Counted from the first letter of the stretch, positions 36,665-46,052 are shown. The stretch is 64,000 bases of DNA from Dyadobacter chenwenxiniae (GCF_022869785.1 NZ_CP094997.1:2666001-2730000); one strand, 5' to 3'. Notes: generated by a model not told the origin, from the letters alone. A program made the numbers and translations.

Positions 36665-37417
36665 CTATTCGCGGGTGAGAGGAGCTATTTCAATGAGTGT
36701 GTGCAGTCCTTTTTGAAAAGGCTTTTCTTTAATGTCTGTTTCCAGATAATCAACAACAGGCTTGATTGGCGGGAACTTCAAGTGAAACTGGAAAGCGGCT
36801 TCGCTCCTGAATTTTTCGTAGGTCACAAATTGCTCGCTGTCATTTTCCAGTTGTGAGAGCTGATAAGTAACTACGCCTTTCTCACGGCGAAACTGGGGCA
36901 TTGCTACGTGATATACATCCTTGAAACGCTGCGCTGTGCCTGATTTTGAGTTCACAAAAAGCATCATCGTCTGTGGATTATCCTCCTTTCTTGCGGATCT
37001 TCTCCATTGCTGTTTCGAGAGAGGTTCCAGATCTTTTACATTAAATACTTTGGAAGGCTGCTGCAATGCTTCTTTAGTAAGCGCGGTTATAGCTGTAAAC
37101 TGCTTATCCTTCGCTGATTGACTTAGCGCAGCTTTGTTATCCCATCTCTCAATCAACCATAACAAGCGGGGATTTTCCTTTTCTGAATAAGCCTCGGCCA
37201 TGACATTATTGCCTGAGCTGAGCGCATGTAAAACGTATTCGCTCAATGCTTTTCTAAATTGAGCCTGATACGCATCCTTCACTTCAAATTGCGTGATCCG
37301 GGCAACATTGTTTTGCTGAATGTCTTGCGCAGTTACCTGGAAAATACACAGGATAAACAGCAGAAAGAATAACAATTGAGGCCGTGGTGGAATGGAAAAA
37401 AATGCTTTCGGTTTCAT
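36665..37417 (-). CDS. Secreted protein with two antibiotic biosynthesis monooxygenase (ABM)-like domains
   Basis: A 250-residue protein with a signal peptide (LLFFLLFILCIFQVTAQ) and two dimeric alpha/beta-barrel halves. The first reads ITQFEVKDAYQAQFRKALSE and AEAYSEKENPRLLWLIERWD. The second reads MMLFVNSKSGTAQRFKDVYH and YQLSQLENDSEQFVTYEKFR. ABM-fold proteins include cofactor-free monooxygenases that oxidise quinols, and heme-degrading enzymes. Two fused halves can replace the usual homodimer. It lies between the bestrophin and the exported DJ-1 genes. Quinol oxidation in the periplasm is a reasonable guess but unproven. Confidence 0.75.
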   Translation of the reverse strand: MKPKAFFSIPPRPQLLFFLLFILCIFQVTAQDIQQNNVARITQFEVKDAYQAQFRKALSEYVLHALSSGNNVMAEAYSEKENPRLLWLIERWDNKAALSQSAKDKQFTAITALTKEALQQPSKVFNVKDLEPLSKQQWRRSARKEDNPQTMMLFVNSKSGTAQRFKDVYHVAMPQFRREKGVVTYQLSQLENDSEQFVTYEKFRSEAAFQFHLKFPPIKPVVDYLETDIKEKPFQKGLHTLIEIAPLTRE

Positions 37418-37460
37418 AATTTTTGTTGATAAAAATTCAATGTAAATGATAATGCTCCGA

Positions 37461-38486
37461 TCAAATAATTGTATCTCCCCTGGCTTGAATCGGGCGCGGA
37501 ATGTCTTTTTCGCCTATGGTTTGAAGCATATTAATCTCAATTTCCCTGCAAATGGACAGCATCGGCGTATCGTTGTGCAAGCCTTCAAACGGGTTCTCTG
37601 AATAGTCACCGGTCATTTCCATGGCGACGAAAATCCAGCCTATAATTGCCCCGACCGGAATCGCTAACCAGACCCCGGCAGCGCCCATCTTACCGAACTC
37701 GCCAACGATGCCAAACGGCAGGAGAAAAATGAAAATGCAGACGAACACAAAGCTGAATGTGGCATACTTTCGAGGCAATGGCGATTGCTTGATCCGTTCC
37801 AGGTTCCCCTGGCAATCATAGAAACTATTCACAGCCGTTTGAAACTGCATTTGCTGGATCATGGTGATTTCTTTGCGCTCATAAAGCTTCTGGATCGTTT
37901 CCGTTTGCAGGTTCAGCAATTGTACAGCCGCATTTTGATATTCCTTCAATTGATCACTTTCCACCTCGGAAATGTATTCTCTCCCTGCTGCCTCTTGCAA
38001 CTCATTCTCAAAAATGGCAGCGAGTCTTGCCCGCCTCAATCTGTTGATTTTACCCAATCCAAAAATCCCCTTCAAACTGACATGTTCCCATGGAGTGGGT
38101 TCAAGCAGTTGATTTCGAAGCTGATAAATATAGGCAATGTGCCGGAACACAATCTGCCTTCTCACCTCCACGCTGTCACTCACATCCAGCTCCCCCGAAC
38201 GGGTATTGCGGGCTAGAGTTCCCAATCTTCTGCTGCTATTCGTCATTTCACTCCATATTTTCCTCGCCTCCCAAAGCCTGTCGTACGATTGATTATTTTT
38301 AAAACCCACATAAAACGCAACCGCAGTGCCAATGAGCGGAAGCGGAAGCCACGGAAGCGCCATCAACCTGCATTCAGTAAAATGATACAGGACAGCCACC
38401 AGCGACATCCACCCCGTGAGCCACCACAAATGATAGCCGGTGAACTCATAAATAGCTTTGACAGAAAGCATTTTCCTGACAATCAT
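37461..38486 (-). CDS. Bestrophin-family anion channel protein
   Basis: This 341-residue membrane protein matches the bacterial bestrophin family (formerly UPF0187): GTAVAFYVGFKNNQSYDRLW with EARKIW in the first third, and two late membrane segments (FVFVCIFIFLLPFGIVGEF, GVWLAIPVGAIIGWIFVAME). The C-terminal part has NPFEGLHNDTPMLSICREIE, also typical. Bestrophins form pentameric ion channels in the inner membrane. Its presence in the middle of a catabolic gene run is unexpected. It may move an anionic substrate or balance charge, or may be unrelated to the pathway. Confidence 0.9.
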   Translation of the reverse strand: MIVRKMLSVKAIYEFTGYHLWWLTGWMSLVAVLYHFTECRLMALPWLPLPLIGTAVAFYVGFKNNQSYDRLWEARKIWSEMTNSSRRLGTLARNTRSGELDVSDSVEVRRQIVFRHIAYIYQLRNQLLEPTPWEHVSLKGIFGLGKINRLRRARLAAIFENELQEAAGREYISEVESDQLKEYQNAAVQLLNLQTETIQKLYERKEITMIQQMQFQTAVNSFYDCQGNLERIKQSPLPRKYATFSFVFVCIFIFLLPFGIVGEFGKMGAAGVWLAIPVGAIIGWIFVAMEMTGDYSENPFEGLHNDTPMLSICREIEINMLQTIGEKDIPRPIQARGDTII

Positions 38487-38553
38487 AACCGCGACGAAAA
38501 TTAAATATTACACGAAGATTCGAGCGAACGGACAATGATATACGAACACCCAA

Positions 38554-39585
38554 TTAGTCATCATTTCCCTCCCGGAGAAACTGAATGATCCCCCTCATAT
38601 AGACTTGCTGCTGATCATACATGCTGAGATGACTTCCATTGTGACAATACAGATATCTGCCGTTTGCGACTTGCTTGCTCATCCATTCCATGTGCTTGGG
38701 ATCCATCTCGTCATATTTCGCACCGATCATCAGGGCCGGAACTTTGATCTGGTTCAATCTTGTGCTGATATCCCAATTCTTCAAACTCCCGATGATACCA
38801 AACTCACTCGGCCCCTGCATGGACAAGTAATAGGGCTGGTTTAGCTTCCCTAGTGCTCTGGTAAACGGCTCGGGCCATTGATCGAGCGGGAGCCGACAAA
38901 CAAACTTCCCATAGAAATGTTTCGTAACCAATGCCGTATATCTGGGATTGGCGTAGTCATTTCTGGCTGCCAGCAGGTTAATGCTATCCAATGCGACTTT
39001 CGGAAGCTGTTTTACGAGCACTTCTTTAATGTACCGGTTGAACTCCTTCCCGCTTGAAGACATATTGGAAATGATCAGTCCCTTGACGTGCTGCTGGTAT
39101 TTCAGCGCATATTCCATGGCCAGAATGCCGCCCCACGAATGCCCGAAAATGTAGAGATTGTCTTTATCCAAACCCAATGCTTCCCGCACCTGCTCCAACT
39201 CCGCGACTGCACGATCGACGCTAAACCGGGTTGAATCCACTGACTTGTCAGAATTCCCTGAGCCGAGTTCATCATAATAATAAAACTCGATACCCTCCTT
39301 TGGAAAAAAGCTTTCAAAAACTTCCAGATAATCGTGCGGAAAACCCGGGCCGCCTGCCAGGAGCAAAACCTTGATTTTGGGATTATTCCCGATCCGTTTG
39401 GTCCAAACTTTGTATACACCGGCCGGGGTTTTGATTGGAATCATCTTAACCCCGGCAGTCTGCACCTGCGAAGTGTCCGAGGCATAGTAGTCAAGTAAAT
39501 GTTCGCTTTGCTGCTCCTTATCCCTGCACGCGGCCAGCGCGAAGACCATTAACAGAACGATGTATTTGAGTTTTATTCTCAGCAT
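38554..39585 (-). CDS. Proline iminopeptidase-like alpha/beta hydrolase, lipoprotein
   Basis: The 343-residue protein has a lipoprotein signal (IVLLMVFALAACRDKEQQ, lipobox LAAC). It also has the proline iminopeptidase marks: oxyanion loop LLLAGGPGFPHDYLE, YYYDELGSGNSD, nucleophile elbow IFGHSWGGILAMEYA, acid region MIGAKYDEMDP and His in HNGSHLSMYD. It would be anchored in the periplasm or outer membrane. Close relatives cleave N-terminal proline or hydrolyse amides and esters. Its stop and start abut the ABM gene (7-base gap) and the bestrophin gene (67-base gap). Amide or ester hydrolysis of the pathway substrate is possible. Confidence 0.88.
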   Translation of the reverse strand: MLRIKLKYIVLLMVFALAACRDKEQQSEHLLDYYASDTSQVQTAGVKMIPIKTPAGVYKVWTKRIGNNPKIKVLLLAGGPGFPHDYLEVFESFFPKEGIEFYYYDELGSGNSDKSVDSTRFSVDRAVAELEQVREALGLDKDNLYIFGHSWGGILAMEYALKYQQHVKGLIISNMSSSGKEFNRYIKEVLVKQLPKVALDSINLLAARNDYANPRYTALVTKHFYGKFVCRLPLDQWPEPFTRALGKLNQPYYLSMQGPSEFGIIGSLKNWDISTRLNQIKVPALMIGAKYDEMDPKHMEWMSKQVANGRYLYCHNGSHLSMYDQQQVYMRGIIQFLREGNDD

Positions 39586-39592
39586 TATTTAT

Positions 39593-39898
39593 TCAATTCA
39601 GATTTAATTCTGAGGTCAGTACGACCTCCCTGTTTTCCAGTAACGGGATGATTTGCTTTACGGCGATCTCCTGAAAATGCGCTGAATTCCGGTGCGCAGT
39701 CAGAGCGGCTTCGTCTGTATAACTTTCAAATAAAACAAGCACATTAGGATTTGACTTATCCTGGAAAACCTGATAAAATAGATTATCCGTTTCTGCTTTG
39801 CTTTTTTGAGAAAGGTCTGCCAGCAAATGAAGCACGGTTTCGAGATTTTCACTTTTGACCTGCCATTTGGCAAAAGTCGTAATTGTGGTTGCGCTCAT
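39593..39898 (-). CDS. ABM-domain protein (putative quinol monooxygenase)
   Basis: A 101-residue single-domain protein of the YgiN type: TTFAKWQVKSENLETVLHLL, FYQVFQDKSNPNVLVLFESY, and HRNSAHFQEIAVKQIIPLLE. There is no signal peptide, so it is cytoplasmic. The fold forms homodimers that can oxidise hydroquinones without cofactor, though many members have other roles. It starts 10 bases after the DJ-1 gene stop. It is one of two ABM genes in the run; the other is exported. Confidence 0.85.
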   Translation of the reverse strand: MSATTITTFAKWQVKSENLETVLHLLADLSQKSKAETDNLFYQVFQDKSNPNVLVLFESYTDEAALTAHRNSAHFQEIAVKQIIPLLENREVVLTSELNLN

Positions 39899-39908
39899 GA
39901 TCGCTGAT

Positions 39909-40586
39909 TTATGAACCTGCTGACTCTAAAATGGCAATCACCTTCTCGGCAACGCCCTGGGCCGAAGCCGGATTTTGACCTGTTACAAGCCTTCCGTCGG
40001 CGATGCTGTAAGGCTGCCAGGGATCCACGGAGCTATAATTGGCACCGTGAACTTTCAGCAGATCTTCCAGCTCAAAAGGCACATCTTCCTTCGCATAATT
40101 TTCTTCTTCCTCTTTACTGAACCCGGTCACATTTTTTCCGTTGACCAGGTAAGAACCATCTTTCAATATCACATTACCCAGTGAAACCGGACCGTGGCAA
40201 ACCGCACTCACTACTTTGCCACTTTCATAAAAATCCGCCAGTATTTGCTGCACAGGTGGATTGTCGGTCATGTCGGCAACCGGCCCCAGGCCGCCTGGAA
40301 CGAACACTGCATCGTATCCTGCTATGGAGAGGTTTTCAATACTTTCCGTGCTTTTCATTTTAGTCAATCCGTCGTCGCTCAAAAAGGCGCTGTTGATGGG
40401 ATCATCCAGTTCGACCATATCAATCGGTGCTTCGCCTCCTTTTACACTGTAAATATCGATGTCATACCCTTGCTTTTTAAAGGCTTCGTAGGGATGCGCC
40501 AGCTCGGTAAGCAAGCTGCCGGTTGGGCGATTTTTCGGGCCGATCACAGCCGCACTGGTCACCATGAATAGAATTTTTCTCCTCAT
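39909..40586 (-). CDS. Cytoplasmic DJ-1/PfpI-family protein (Hsp31-like)
   Basis: The 225-residue protein belongs to the class with the SAVCHGPVSLGNV cysteine elbow, AVFVPGGLGPVADMTDNP, and an early Glu-rich loop after the PTGSLLTELAHPYEAFKKQG segment. Relatives such as Hsp31 or YhbO-type proteins convert methylglyoxal to lactate and repair glycated molecules. It sits 24 bases downstream of the aldehyde dehydrogenase gene and 10 bases upstream of the ABM gene. It would remove reactive carbonyls produced by the oxidative enzymes nearby (inference). Confidence 0.9.
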   Translation of the reverse strand: MRRKILFMVTSAAVIGPKNRPTGSLLTELAHPYEAFKKQGYDIDIYSVKGGEAPIDMVELDDPINSAFLSDDGLTKMKSTESIENLSIAGYDAVFVPGGLGPVADMTDNPPVQQILADFYESGKVVSAVCHGPVSLGNVILKDGSYLVNGKNVTGFSKEEEENYAKEDVPFELEDLLKVHGANYSSVDPWQPYSIADGRLVTGQNPASAQGVAEKVIAILESAGS

Positions 40587-40610
40587 AATAAATGGATTTA
40601 AGTGGTTGCA

Positions 40611-41978
40611 TTATTTGATATAAACTGTCTTCACATTGACAAACTCGTGGATGCCAAAATCGCTCAGTTCGCGGCCGTAACCTGATGTTTTGATCCCGCC
40701 GAACGGAAGGCGCGGATCGGAAGCCACACGGTGGTTCACGTAACTCGAACCGGCCTGAAGTTCTGTTGCAGCAATGTGCTCACCCTTGGCTATGTCTTGC
40801 GTGAAAACAGCTGACCCCAATCCAAAAATGCTGTCGTTGGCAATACGGATGGCGTCGGCCTCGTCTTCCGCCTCAATGATGGAAGCCACCGGTCCGAATA
40901 ATTCTTCATAGTAAGCCGGCATTCCGGGCTTTACATTAATCAGCATCGTGGGCGGATAAAATGCATTATTTCCGGGTGGCACTTCCCCACCTAAAATGCA
41001 AACTGCTCCCTTTTCAATCGATTTCTCAACCTGGCCGTGAAGCTCGTCGCGGAGGTCTGCGCGTGCCTGAGGTCCCACTTCTGTTGCGGCATCCAGCGGA
41101 TCTCCCACCCGTTTCGCCTTCATTTTTTGAAAAAAAAGCTTGATAAACTCTTCGATCACCGTTTTCTCAATAATGAACCGCTTACCTGCAATGCAACTTT
41201 GTCCGCCGTTGATCAGGCGACTGTTCACACAGGATTCAGCTGCCAGTTCAAGATCAGCATCTGCCAGCACAACATAGGCGTCGCTTCCGCCCAGTTCGAG
41301 AACCGTCTTTTTCAAAACCGACCCGGCTTTTGTGGCAACCTGGATACCGGCATTGGTGCTGCCCGTGAGGGTGACTGCTTTAATCAAAGGATGTTCAATG
41401 ATTTTCGAAACTTTGTCGCTCCCAACCAGTAACGTCAAAAAGACATCGTCCGGGAAACCGGCTTGCCTTACTATTTCCTCAATAGCCAATGCGCAGCCCG
41501 GCACATTGGATGCGTGTTTCAGCACGCCGCAGTTACCAGCAGCCAGCGCCGGCACCAGGAACCGGAAAACCTGCCAGAAGGGAAAATTCCAGGGCATGAC
41601 TGCCAACACTACGCCAATCGGCTGAAAGGTGACGTAACTTTTAGAAGCTTCTGTTTCAATAATCCTGTCTGAAAGATGCTTTTCGGCGTTTTCCGCATAA
41701 TACTCGCAGCAACGGGCGCATTTTTCAACCTCATCAAGTCCTTGCGTGACAGGTTTCCCCATTTCAGTGGCCATGAGTACAGCCAATTCCTGACTGCGCT
41801 TTCTTAATACACCTGCCATGGAAATAAGCAGTGCATTGCGTGTTTCACGGGTGGATTTTTTCCAACTTTCCCATGCCGTGTTCGCACGCTCGATCTTTTG
41901 GACGGTTTCCTCAAAACCCAGGTCAGTATAGGTTTTTATCTGGCTGCCATTGGTTGGATTGATTGATATAATACTCAT
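40611..41978 (-). CDS. Aldehyde dehydrogenase, succinate-semialdehyde dehydrogenase-like
   Basis: The 455-residue NAD(P)-dependent enzyme has Asn131 (PWNFPFWQ), the general base Glu228 (LELGGSDAYVV) and the nucleophile Cys262 (NGGQSCIAGKRF). GSTNAG near residue 206 binds the dinucleotide. LPFGGIKTSGYGRELSDFGI near the C-terminus is typical of the bacterial succinate-semialdehyde type. It is cytoplasmic and starts 17 bases after the IorA-type gene. It would oxidise the aldehyde product of ring cleavage or of the molybdenum enzyme to an acid. Aldehyde preference cannot be fixed by eye. Confidence 0.93.
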   Translation of the reverse strand: MSIISINPTNGSQIKTYTDLGFEETVQKIERANTAWESWKKSTRETRNALLISMAGVLRKRSQELAVLMATEMGKPVTQGLDEVEKCARCCEYYAENAEKHLSDRIIETEASKSYVTFQPIGVVLAVMPWNFPFWQVFRFLVPALAAGNCGVLKHASNVPGCALAIEEIVRQAGFPDDVFLTLLVGSDKVSKIIEHPLIKAVTLTGSTNAGIQVATKAGSVLKKTVLELGGSDAYVVLADADLELAAESCVNSRLINGGQSCIAGKRFIIEKTVIEEFIKLFFQKMKAKRVGDPLDAATEVGPQARADLRDELHGQVEKSIEKGAVCILGGEVPPGNNAFYPPTMLINVKPGMPAYYEELFGPVASIIEAEDEADAIRIANDSIFGLGSAVFTQDIAKGEHIAATELQAGSSYVNHRVASDPRLPFGGIKTSGYGRELSDFGIHEFVNVKTVYIK

Positions 41979-41995
41979 AGCTCAATGTTTAGAAG

Positions 41996-42445
41996 TTAGC
42001 TTTTTGCTGCAAGATGGATTGCGGCCCGGATTCGCTGATAAGTGCCGCATCGGCAAATGTTTCCTGACATAGCCCGGTCAATGTCCTGATCATTGGGTGC
42101 CGGATTTTCCGTCAGGAGAATGGAAGCTGCCATGATCTGCCCCGATTGGCAATAACCGCATTGCGGAACGTCCACTTCCGCCCAGGCCGACCGGAGTGAG
42201 TCTCCTACGTGATTATTCAGGCCTTCAATGGTAACGATTTCTTTCCCGGCTGCGCGGGACACCGGCGTGATGCAGGACCGTATTCCGTCCCCATCCAGAT
42301 GCACCGTACAAGCCCCGCATTGCGCCGCGCCGCAGCCGAATTTTGTTCCTGTCAGACCCAGTACGTCACGGATTACCCATAGGATTGGCATTTCGCCCGG
42401 CACGTCCAATGTATGATTGTCCCCGTTCACTTTTAGCGTGATCAT
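41996..42445 (-). CDS. [2Fe-2S] subunit of a xanthine-oxidase-family hydroxylase (IorA-like)
   Basis: A 149-residue electron-transfer subunit with two [2Fe-2S] clusters. The plant-type cluster uses CGAAQCGAC and a following Cys (IRSCIT). The second is in the helical domain with CGYCQSGQ and ICRCGTYQRI. The length and order match the small subunit of isoquinoline 1-oxidoreductase and related aldehyde hydroxylases. It lies 34 bases downstream of the molybdopterin subunit gene. Electrons pass from the molybdenum centre through these clusters to a cytochrome, probably the one at 44679. There is no FAD subunit gene here, as expected for cytochrome-linked enzymes. Confidence 0.93.
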   Translation of the reverse strand: MITLKVNGDNHTLDVPGEMPILWVIRDVLGLTGTKFGCGAAQCGACTVHLDGDGIRSCITPVSRAAGKEIVTIEGLNNHVGDSLRSAWAEVDVPQCGYCQSGQIMAASILLTENPAPNDQDIDRAMSGNICRCGTYQRIRAAIHLAAKS

Positions 42446-42479
42446 AGTTGTCTTCTGTTTTAAGGAATGTTATTAAAGC

Positions 42480-44642
42480 CTAGCTTTTTCGGTACACAGG
42501 CAGTGTTCTGATCCGGCTTCCCATAGCGGCAAAAATCGCGTTGGTCAAGGCGGGCATCACTTGCCCCGCAGCCGCCTCTCCTATCCCGCCCGGCTTTTCC
42601 TCGCTTGGGACAATGTGCGTTTCCACCAGCGGCATCTCATTCATCCGCAGCGATTTATAGTCATGAAAATTGCGTTGATCCACCAGTCCGGCTTTATAAG
42701 TCACTTCGCTGTACAAGGCTGCGGAAAGTCCGTGACCGACACTGCTTTCCACCTGGGCTAAAACACCATCCGGATTGATAGCAATGCCACAATCAACGAC
42801 GCAGGTTGCTTTGCTGACTTTGACCAAACCTTTCGGATTAACCGTCACTTCAAATATTAATGCGGCAAAACTTCCCATTCCTTTGAAAGCGGCAACGCCC
42901 ATTCCTTGTCCTTTGGGCAGCTTTTTACCCCAGTCACTTTTCTCTTTAAGCACTTTGAGTACATGAACCAACCGGGGCTCTTCTTTATAGAGCGCGATGC
43001 GGTAATCCAATGGATCTTTCCCGGCCGCGTAGGCCATTTCATCCGAAAGGCTTTCCATGGCAAAAATGGTGTGGCTGAGCCCAACCGCCCGCCAGTTGTC
43101 TACGGTAACGGGCAAAACTGGCGTGTTCAGTTCGATTTTCTTATTTGCCAATGCATTCACGTGTGCGGCTTGTTGCATGCCTTCAATGGAATATTGATCT
43201 ACACCATTAATCACCGCCACTTTCTCAAACGGCCCGCCCGTCATCACCGACTGTCCGACACTGATCTGTTTCCAGGCGACTGGCAAGCCATCCTTACCCA
43301 GCCCGACTTTGAACCGATGCAAAAATGCTGGCCTGTAACGTCCGCCCGCAATGTCATCTTCCCGCGTCCAGACCGTCTTGACAACTTTCCCTGTCGCCTT
43401 TGCAATTTCAACCGCCTCGCGCACAAAATCGGACCTTGTAATATTTCTCCGACCGAATGAACCGCCCAAAAACATAGTATGAATAAAAACTTTACTGATC
43501 GGCAAGCCCGTAATTTCAGCGGCTGCATTCTGATCGTCCGTTTGTGTCTGGGTGCCGGTCCACACCTCGCATTTGTCTTTGGTTAAGCGAACCGTTGCAT
43601 TCAAGGGTTCCATCGGTGCGTGAGCAATGTAGGGCTGGAAGTATTCCACGGATATTATTTTTGCGGAAGTTTTGAGCGCCGCATCTACATCACCTTTTTC
43701 CGTTGCGACTATGCCTCCCTGATCTGCTCTTTTTTTGTAATCTGCTAAAAGGCTCCTACTGTCGATCTTCGCGTTTTCTTTCAGGTCCCATTGCACATTC
43801 AGTGCATCTCTTCCCCTTCTTGCCACCCAGAAATTATCTCCCAGCACCGCCACTCCCTGCGGAATTTCAACAACCTGCTTTACGCCTGGAATGCTAAGCG
43901 CTTTTTCCTTATCGTAACTTTTAATAACTGATCCTTCCAACGGAACCCGTGCTATCACAGCAGTCAGCGCATCAGGTTCGCGGACATCAATGCCGAAAAT
44001 CGCCTTACCATTTGATTTATCGGGTGTATCGAGCCGTTTTTTGCTTTTGCCAATTATTTTCCAATGCGCTGGGGTTTTAAGAGGCACCTCCGCTGGTGGT
44101 TTCAACTTTGCGGCATCGTTCACCAGATCACCATAATCTATTTTCATGCCCCCTGCAATCACCTGCCCGTTTTCTGTGATACATTCGGCAAAGTCAACCT
44201 TTGCGCGGGATGCAGCGGCCTGCACCAATAAATGTCGTGCGGTGGCTCCCGCTTTTCGGTATCGTTCAAATTCTGAGGAAATGCTCGTTGACCCGCCTGT
44301 GCGCTGTGTGGCATAAACGGTATGATAATATTCCACTGCGGCGGGGGCATGTTCAGCCCGGACTTTTGTCCAGTCGGCATCCAGCTCTTCTGCGATCAGC
44401 ATGGGCAGCGAGGTCCATATTCCCTGTCCAACCTCGGAGCGTGACAACAGCACGGTCACCTGACCATCCGTTCCGATCCGAAGGTAAGCATTTGGTTTTA
44501 AGGTGTCCAGGCTCGCGTTATTCCGTTCTCTTTTGCCTGCAAAAGAATGAAATGGAATGAGCAGCCCGCCTGCCAGGATTGCGCTGGTTGTCAGAAACTC
44601 CCGACGGTTGTATTCAGGTATCTTTTCCATCATTTGCAACAT
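42480..44642 (-). CDS. Molybdopterin-binding subunit of a xanthine-oxidase-family hydroxylase (IorB-like)
   Basis: The 720-residue catalytic subunit has a twin-arginine signal (NRREFLTTSAILAGGLLIPF), so the folded enzyme is sent to the periplasm. It has the family regions VLLSRSEVGQGIWTSLPMLI, THRTGGSTS-like substrate loop (ATQRTGGSTSISS), IFGIDVREPD, FQPYIAHAPMEPLNATVRL, MFLGGSFGRRNITRSDFVRE and the late glutamate GGIGEAAAGQVMPAL. This layout is that of isoquinoline 1-oxidoreductase beta and related aldehyde or N-heterocycle hydroxylases. These enzymes insert oxygen from water next to a ring nitrogen or oxidise an aldehyde. The substrate is not certain. Confidence 0.93.
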   Translation of the reverse strand: MLQMMEKIPEYNRREFLTTSAILAGGLLIPFHSFAGKRERNNASLDTLKPNAYLRIGTDGQVTVLLSRSEVGQGIWTSLPMLIAEELDADWTKVRAEHAPAAVEYYHTVYATQRTGGSTSISSEFERYRKAGATARHLLVQAAASRAKVDFAECITENGQVIAGGMKIDYGDLVNDAAKLKPPAEVPLKTPAHWKIIGKSKKRLDTPDKSNGKAIFGIDVREPDALTAVIARVPLEGSVIKSYDKEKALSIPGVKQVVEIPQGVAVLGDNFWVARRGRDALNVQWDLKENAKIDSRSLLADYKKRADQGGIVATEKGDVDAALKTSAKIISVEYFQPYIAHAPMEPLNATVRLTKDKCEVWTGTQTQTDDQNAAAEITGLPISKVFIHTMFLGGSFGRRNITRSDFVREAVEIAKATGKVVKTVWTREDDIAGGRYRPAFLHRFKVGLGKDGLPVAWKQISVGQSVMTGGPFEKVAVINGVDQYSIEGMQQAAHVNALANKKIELNTPVLPVTVDNWRAVGLSHTIFAMESLSDEMAYAAGKDPLDYRIALYKEEPRLVHVLKVLKEKSDWGKKLPKGQGMGVAAFKGMGSFAALIFEVTVNPKGLVKVSKATCVVDCGIAINPDGVLAQVESSVGHGLSAALYSEVTYKAGLVDQRNFHDYKSLRMNEMPLVETHIVPSEEKPGGIGEAAAGQVMPALTNAIFAAMGSRIRTLPVYRKS

Positions 44643-44678
44643 TTGTTAATCTGGTGATGAATTGAAATGCATTCCATG

Positions 44679-45329
44679 CTACTTGTCCGGCAGCACGGCA
44701 CCTTTGTTTATCCACTCTTTTACTCTTGCGACAAACACATCATGGGAAAGCGGCGGGCGGTTGCCGTATGTAAAGCTGTGCTGCACAAGCGGGTCTTTCT
44801 CAACGTGGTCGATAAACCGTTCCATGGTTGCAAAGCCCGTAAAGCTTGAATCTTTGAAACTGGCCGCCAGCTCCCTCGGCGATTTCCCTTCAAAGACCAT
44901 TTTGCGGTTTGCCGGGGGCAAATGCCAGTTTGGATGCGAAGGAGGCAAATGCGCCCCTTCCAGCTCCGTAGTCTGCGGCTGGTGGCAGTTGGAGCATTTA
45001 TTAGCATAAACCCCCTTGCCGTCCACGCCGCGGGTAACGCCCTGGGAATGTAAATGGCTGTCATCTCCCTGGAACGGCGTATCTCCCTTCGGATGACAAT
45101 TCATGCATCTGGGATGCATAAAAACCGTGTATGCGTCAAGGAATGCTCTCTTGGACTCTGCTGCACGCAGGTTAGCTTCCGAAATCTGCTCCATCGGCTT
45201 TACGCGAGCAGCGTCGAGATCATCGATTTGATCTTCATGAATCAATTCTTTTGCCTGAACGAAGCACGTCAGAATTACCACGATTGTAGCAAACAAAAAA
45301 GGTGAACGGCCAAATTTGATCTCTTTCAT
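44679..45329 (-). CDS. Exported diheme cytochrome c-like protein
   Basis: A 216-residue protein with a signal peptide (FLFATIVVILTCFVQA) and two heme-binding motifs, CMNCH (Cys75-Cys78-His79) and CSNCH (Cys112-Cys115-His116). Candidate distal ligands are Met and His in HMHP-like stretches. The gene lies 36 bases upstream of the molybdopterin subunit gene on the same strand. Together the cytochrome, IorB and IorA would form a periplasmic electron path from the molybdenum centre to the respiratory chain. This genomic trio is common in Bacteroidota and Proteobacteria with cytochrome-linked hydroxylases. Confidence 0.9.
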   Translation of the reverse strand: MKEIKFGRSPFLFATIVVILTCFVQAKELIHEDQIDDLDAARVKPMEQISEANLRAAESKRAFLDAYTVFMHPRCMNCHPKGDTPFQGDDSHLHSQGVTRGVDGKGVYANKCSNCHQPQTTELEGAHLPPSHPNWHLPPANRKMVFEGKSPRELAASFKDSSFTGFATMERFIDHVEKDPLVQHSFTYGNRPPLSHDVFVARVKEWINKGAVLPDK

Positions 45330-45413
45330 ATTTCTTGATTATTTGAAATAATTCCTCGTTAAATTTCATTAACTCATTGCCTTATACGCTTCAATTTCAA
45401 AGCGTTGATCTTG

Positions 45414-46052
45414 CTAGTTTAGTGACTTGATCAGAACCAGAAAAAACAAATGCAGCTTGTCGCCGGATCGATCCGACTGCCTCACGTAAGAGAAGTCCAG
45501 GTTGAGCTTATCGACCACCGCCAAGCTAACTCCTGCACCTACCCTGTTCCTGGCCAGGTGAATTTCATTTAAATAAATCCAGAACTCATCAACCACATAA
45601 GGACTTATTTTGTAGTGATCAAACTTGATATGATAAAACAGCCGCGCCCGGTTCCGATCGTAATGCTTGCTGTCCTTCAAAGTTCTGAACCGGTTCCATA
45701 TTAGGTTTCTATTTTCTAGCATGAATTTCCTCGAACCTAATTTCAGCGTTGCCCCATTCATGAATGTCGACTCGTCGTTATTCCTTTCTGGTAAGTCCAA
45801 AAACAAATAGCCCAGATTAATGTCGAGCAGCCGATTGACCTTCAAAACCGAGTTGGCATAGATAAAGAACATTCCCTGCTGTGGGTTCCAGCCCGGCTGC
45901 AAATTGATTGCCGCCGAATCGGACACATTGAATTGTAATGTCGGCATCAGCCAAATCGCCCTGGTTGCCGGAGTTTGAGCATTTGCCTTAAAGCTGAATA
46001 GACAAACAAAATGCAAGGCGACGCCTACCCCAAGATTAAATGTAAGCTTCAT
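45414..46052 (-). CDS. DUF2490-type outer-membrane protein
   Basis: A 212-residue protein with a signal peptide (GVGVALHFVCLFSFKANAQ) and alternating beta strands (WLMPTLQFNVSDSAAINLQP, NRNLIWNRFRTLKDSKHYDR, ISPYVVDEFWIYLNEIHLAR, RVGAGVSLAVVDKLNLDFSY), typical of DUF2490 beta-barrel proteins. Function is unknown; a porin-like or outer-membrane structural role is likely. Its start overlaps the end of the AraC gene by 17 bases, so the two are translationally coupled. It is the first structural gene of the run. Confidence 0.8.
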   Translation of the reverse strand: MKLTFNLGVGVALHFVCLFSFKANAQTPATRAIWLMPTLQFNVSDSAAINLQPGWNPQQGMFFIYANSVLKVNRLLDINLGYLFLDLPERNNDESTFMNGATLKLGSRKFMLENRNLIWNRFRTLKDSKHYDRNRARLFYHIKFDHYKISPYVVDEFWIYLNEIHLARNRVGAGVSLAVVDKLNLDFSYVRQSDRSGDKLHLFFLVLIKSLN

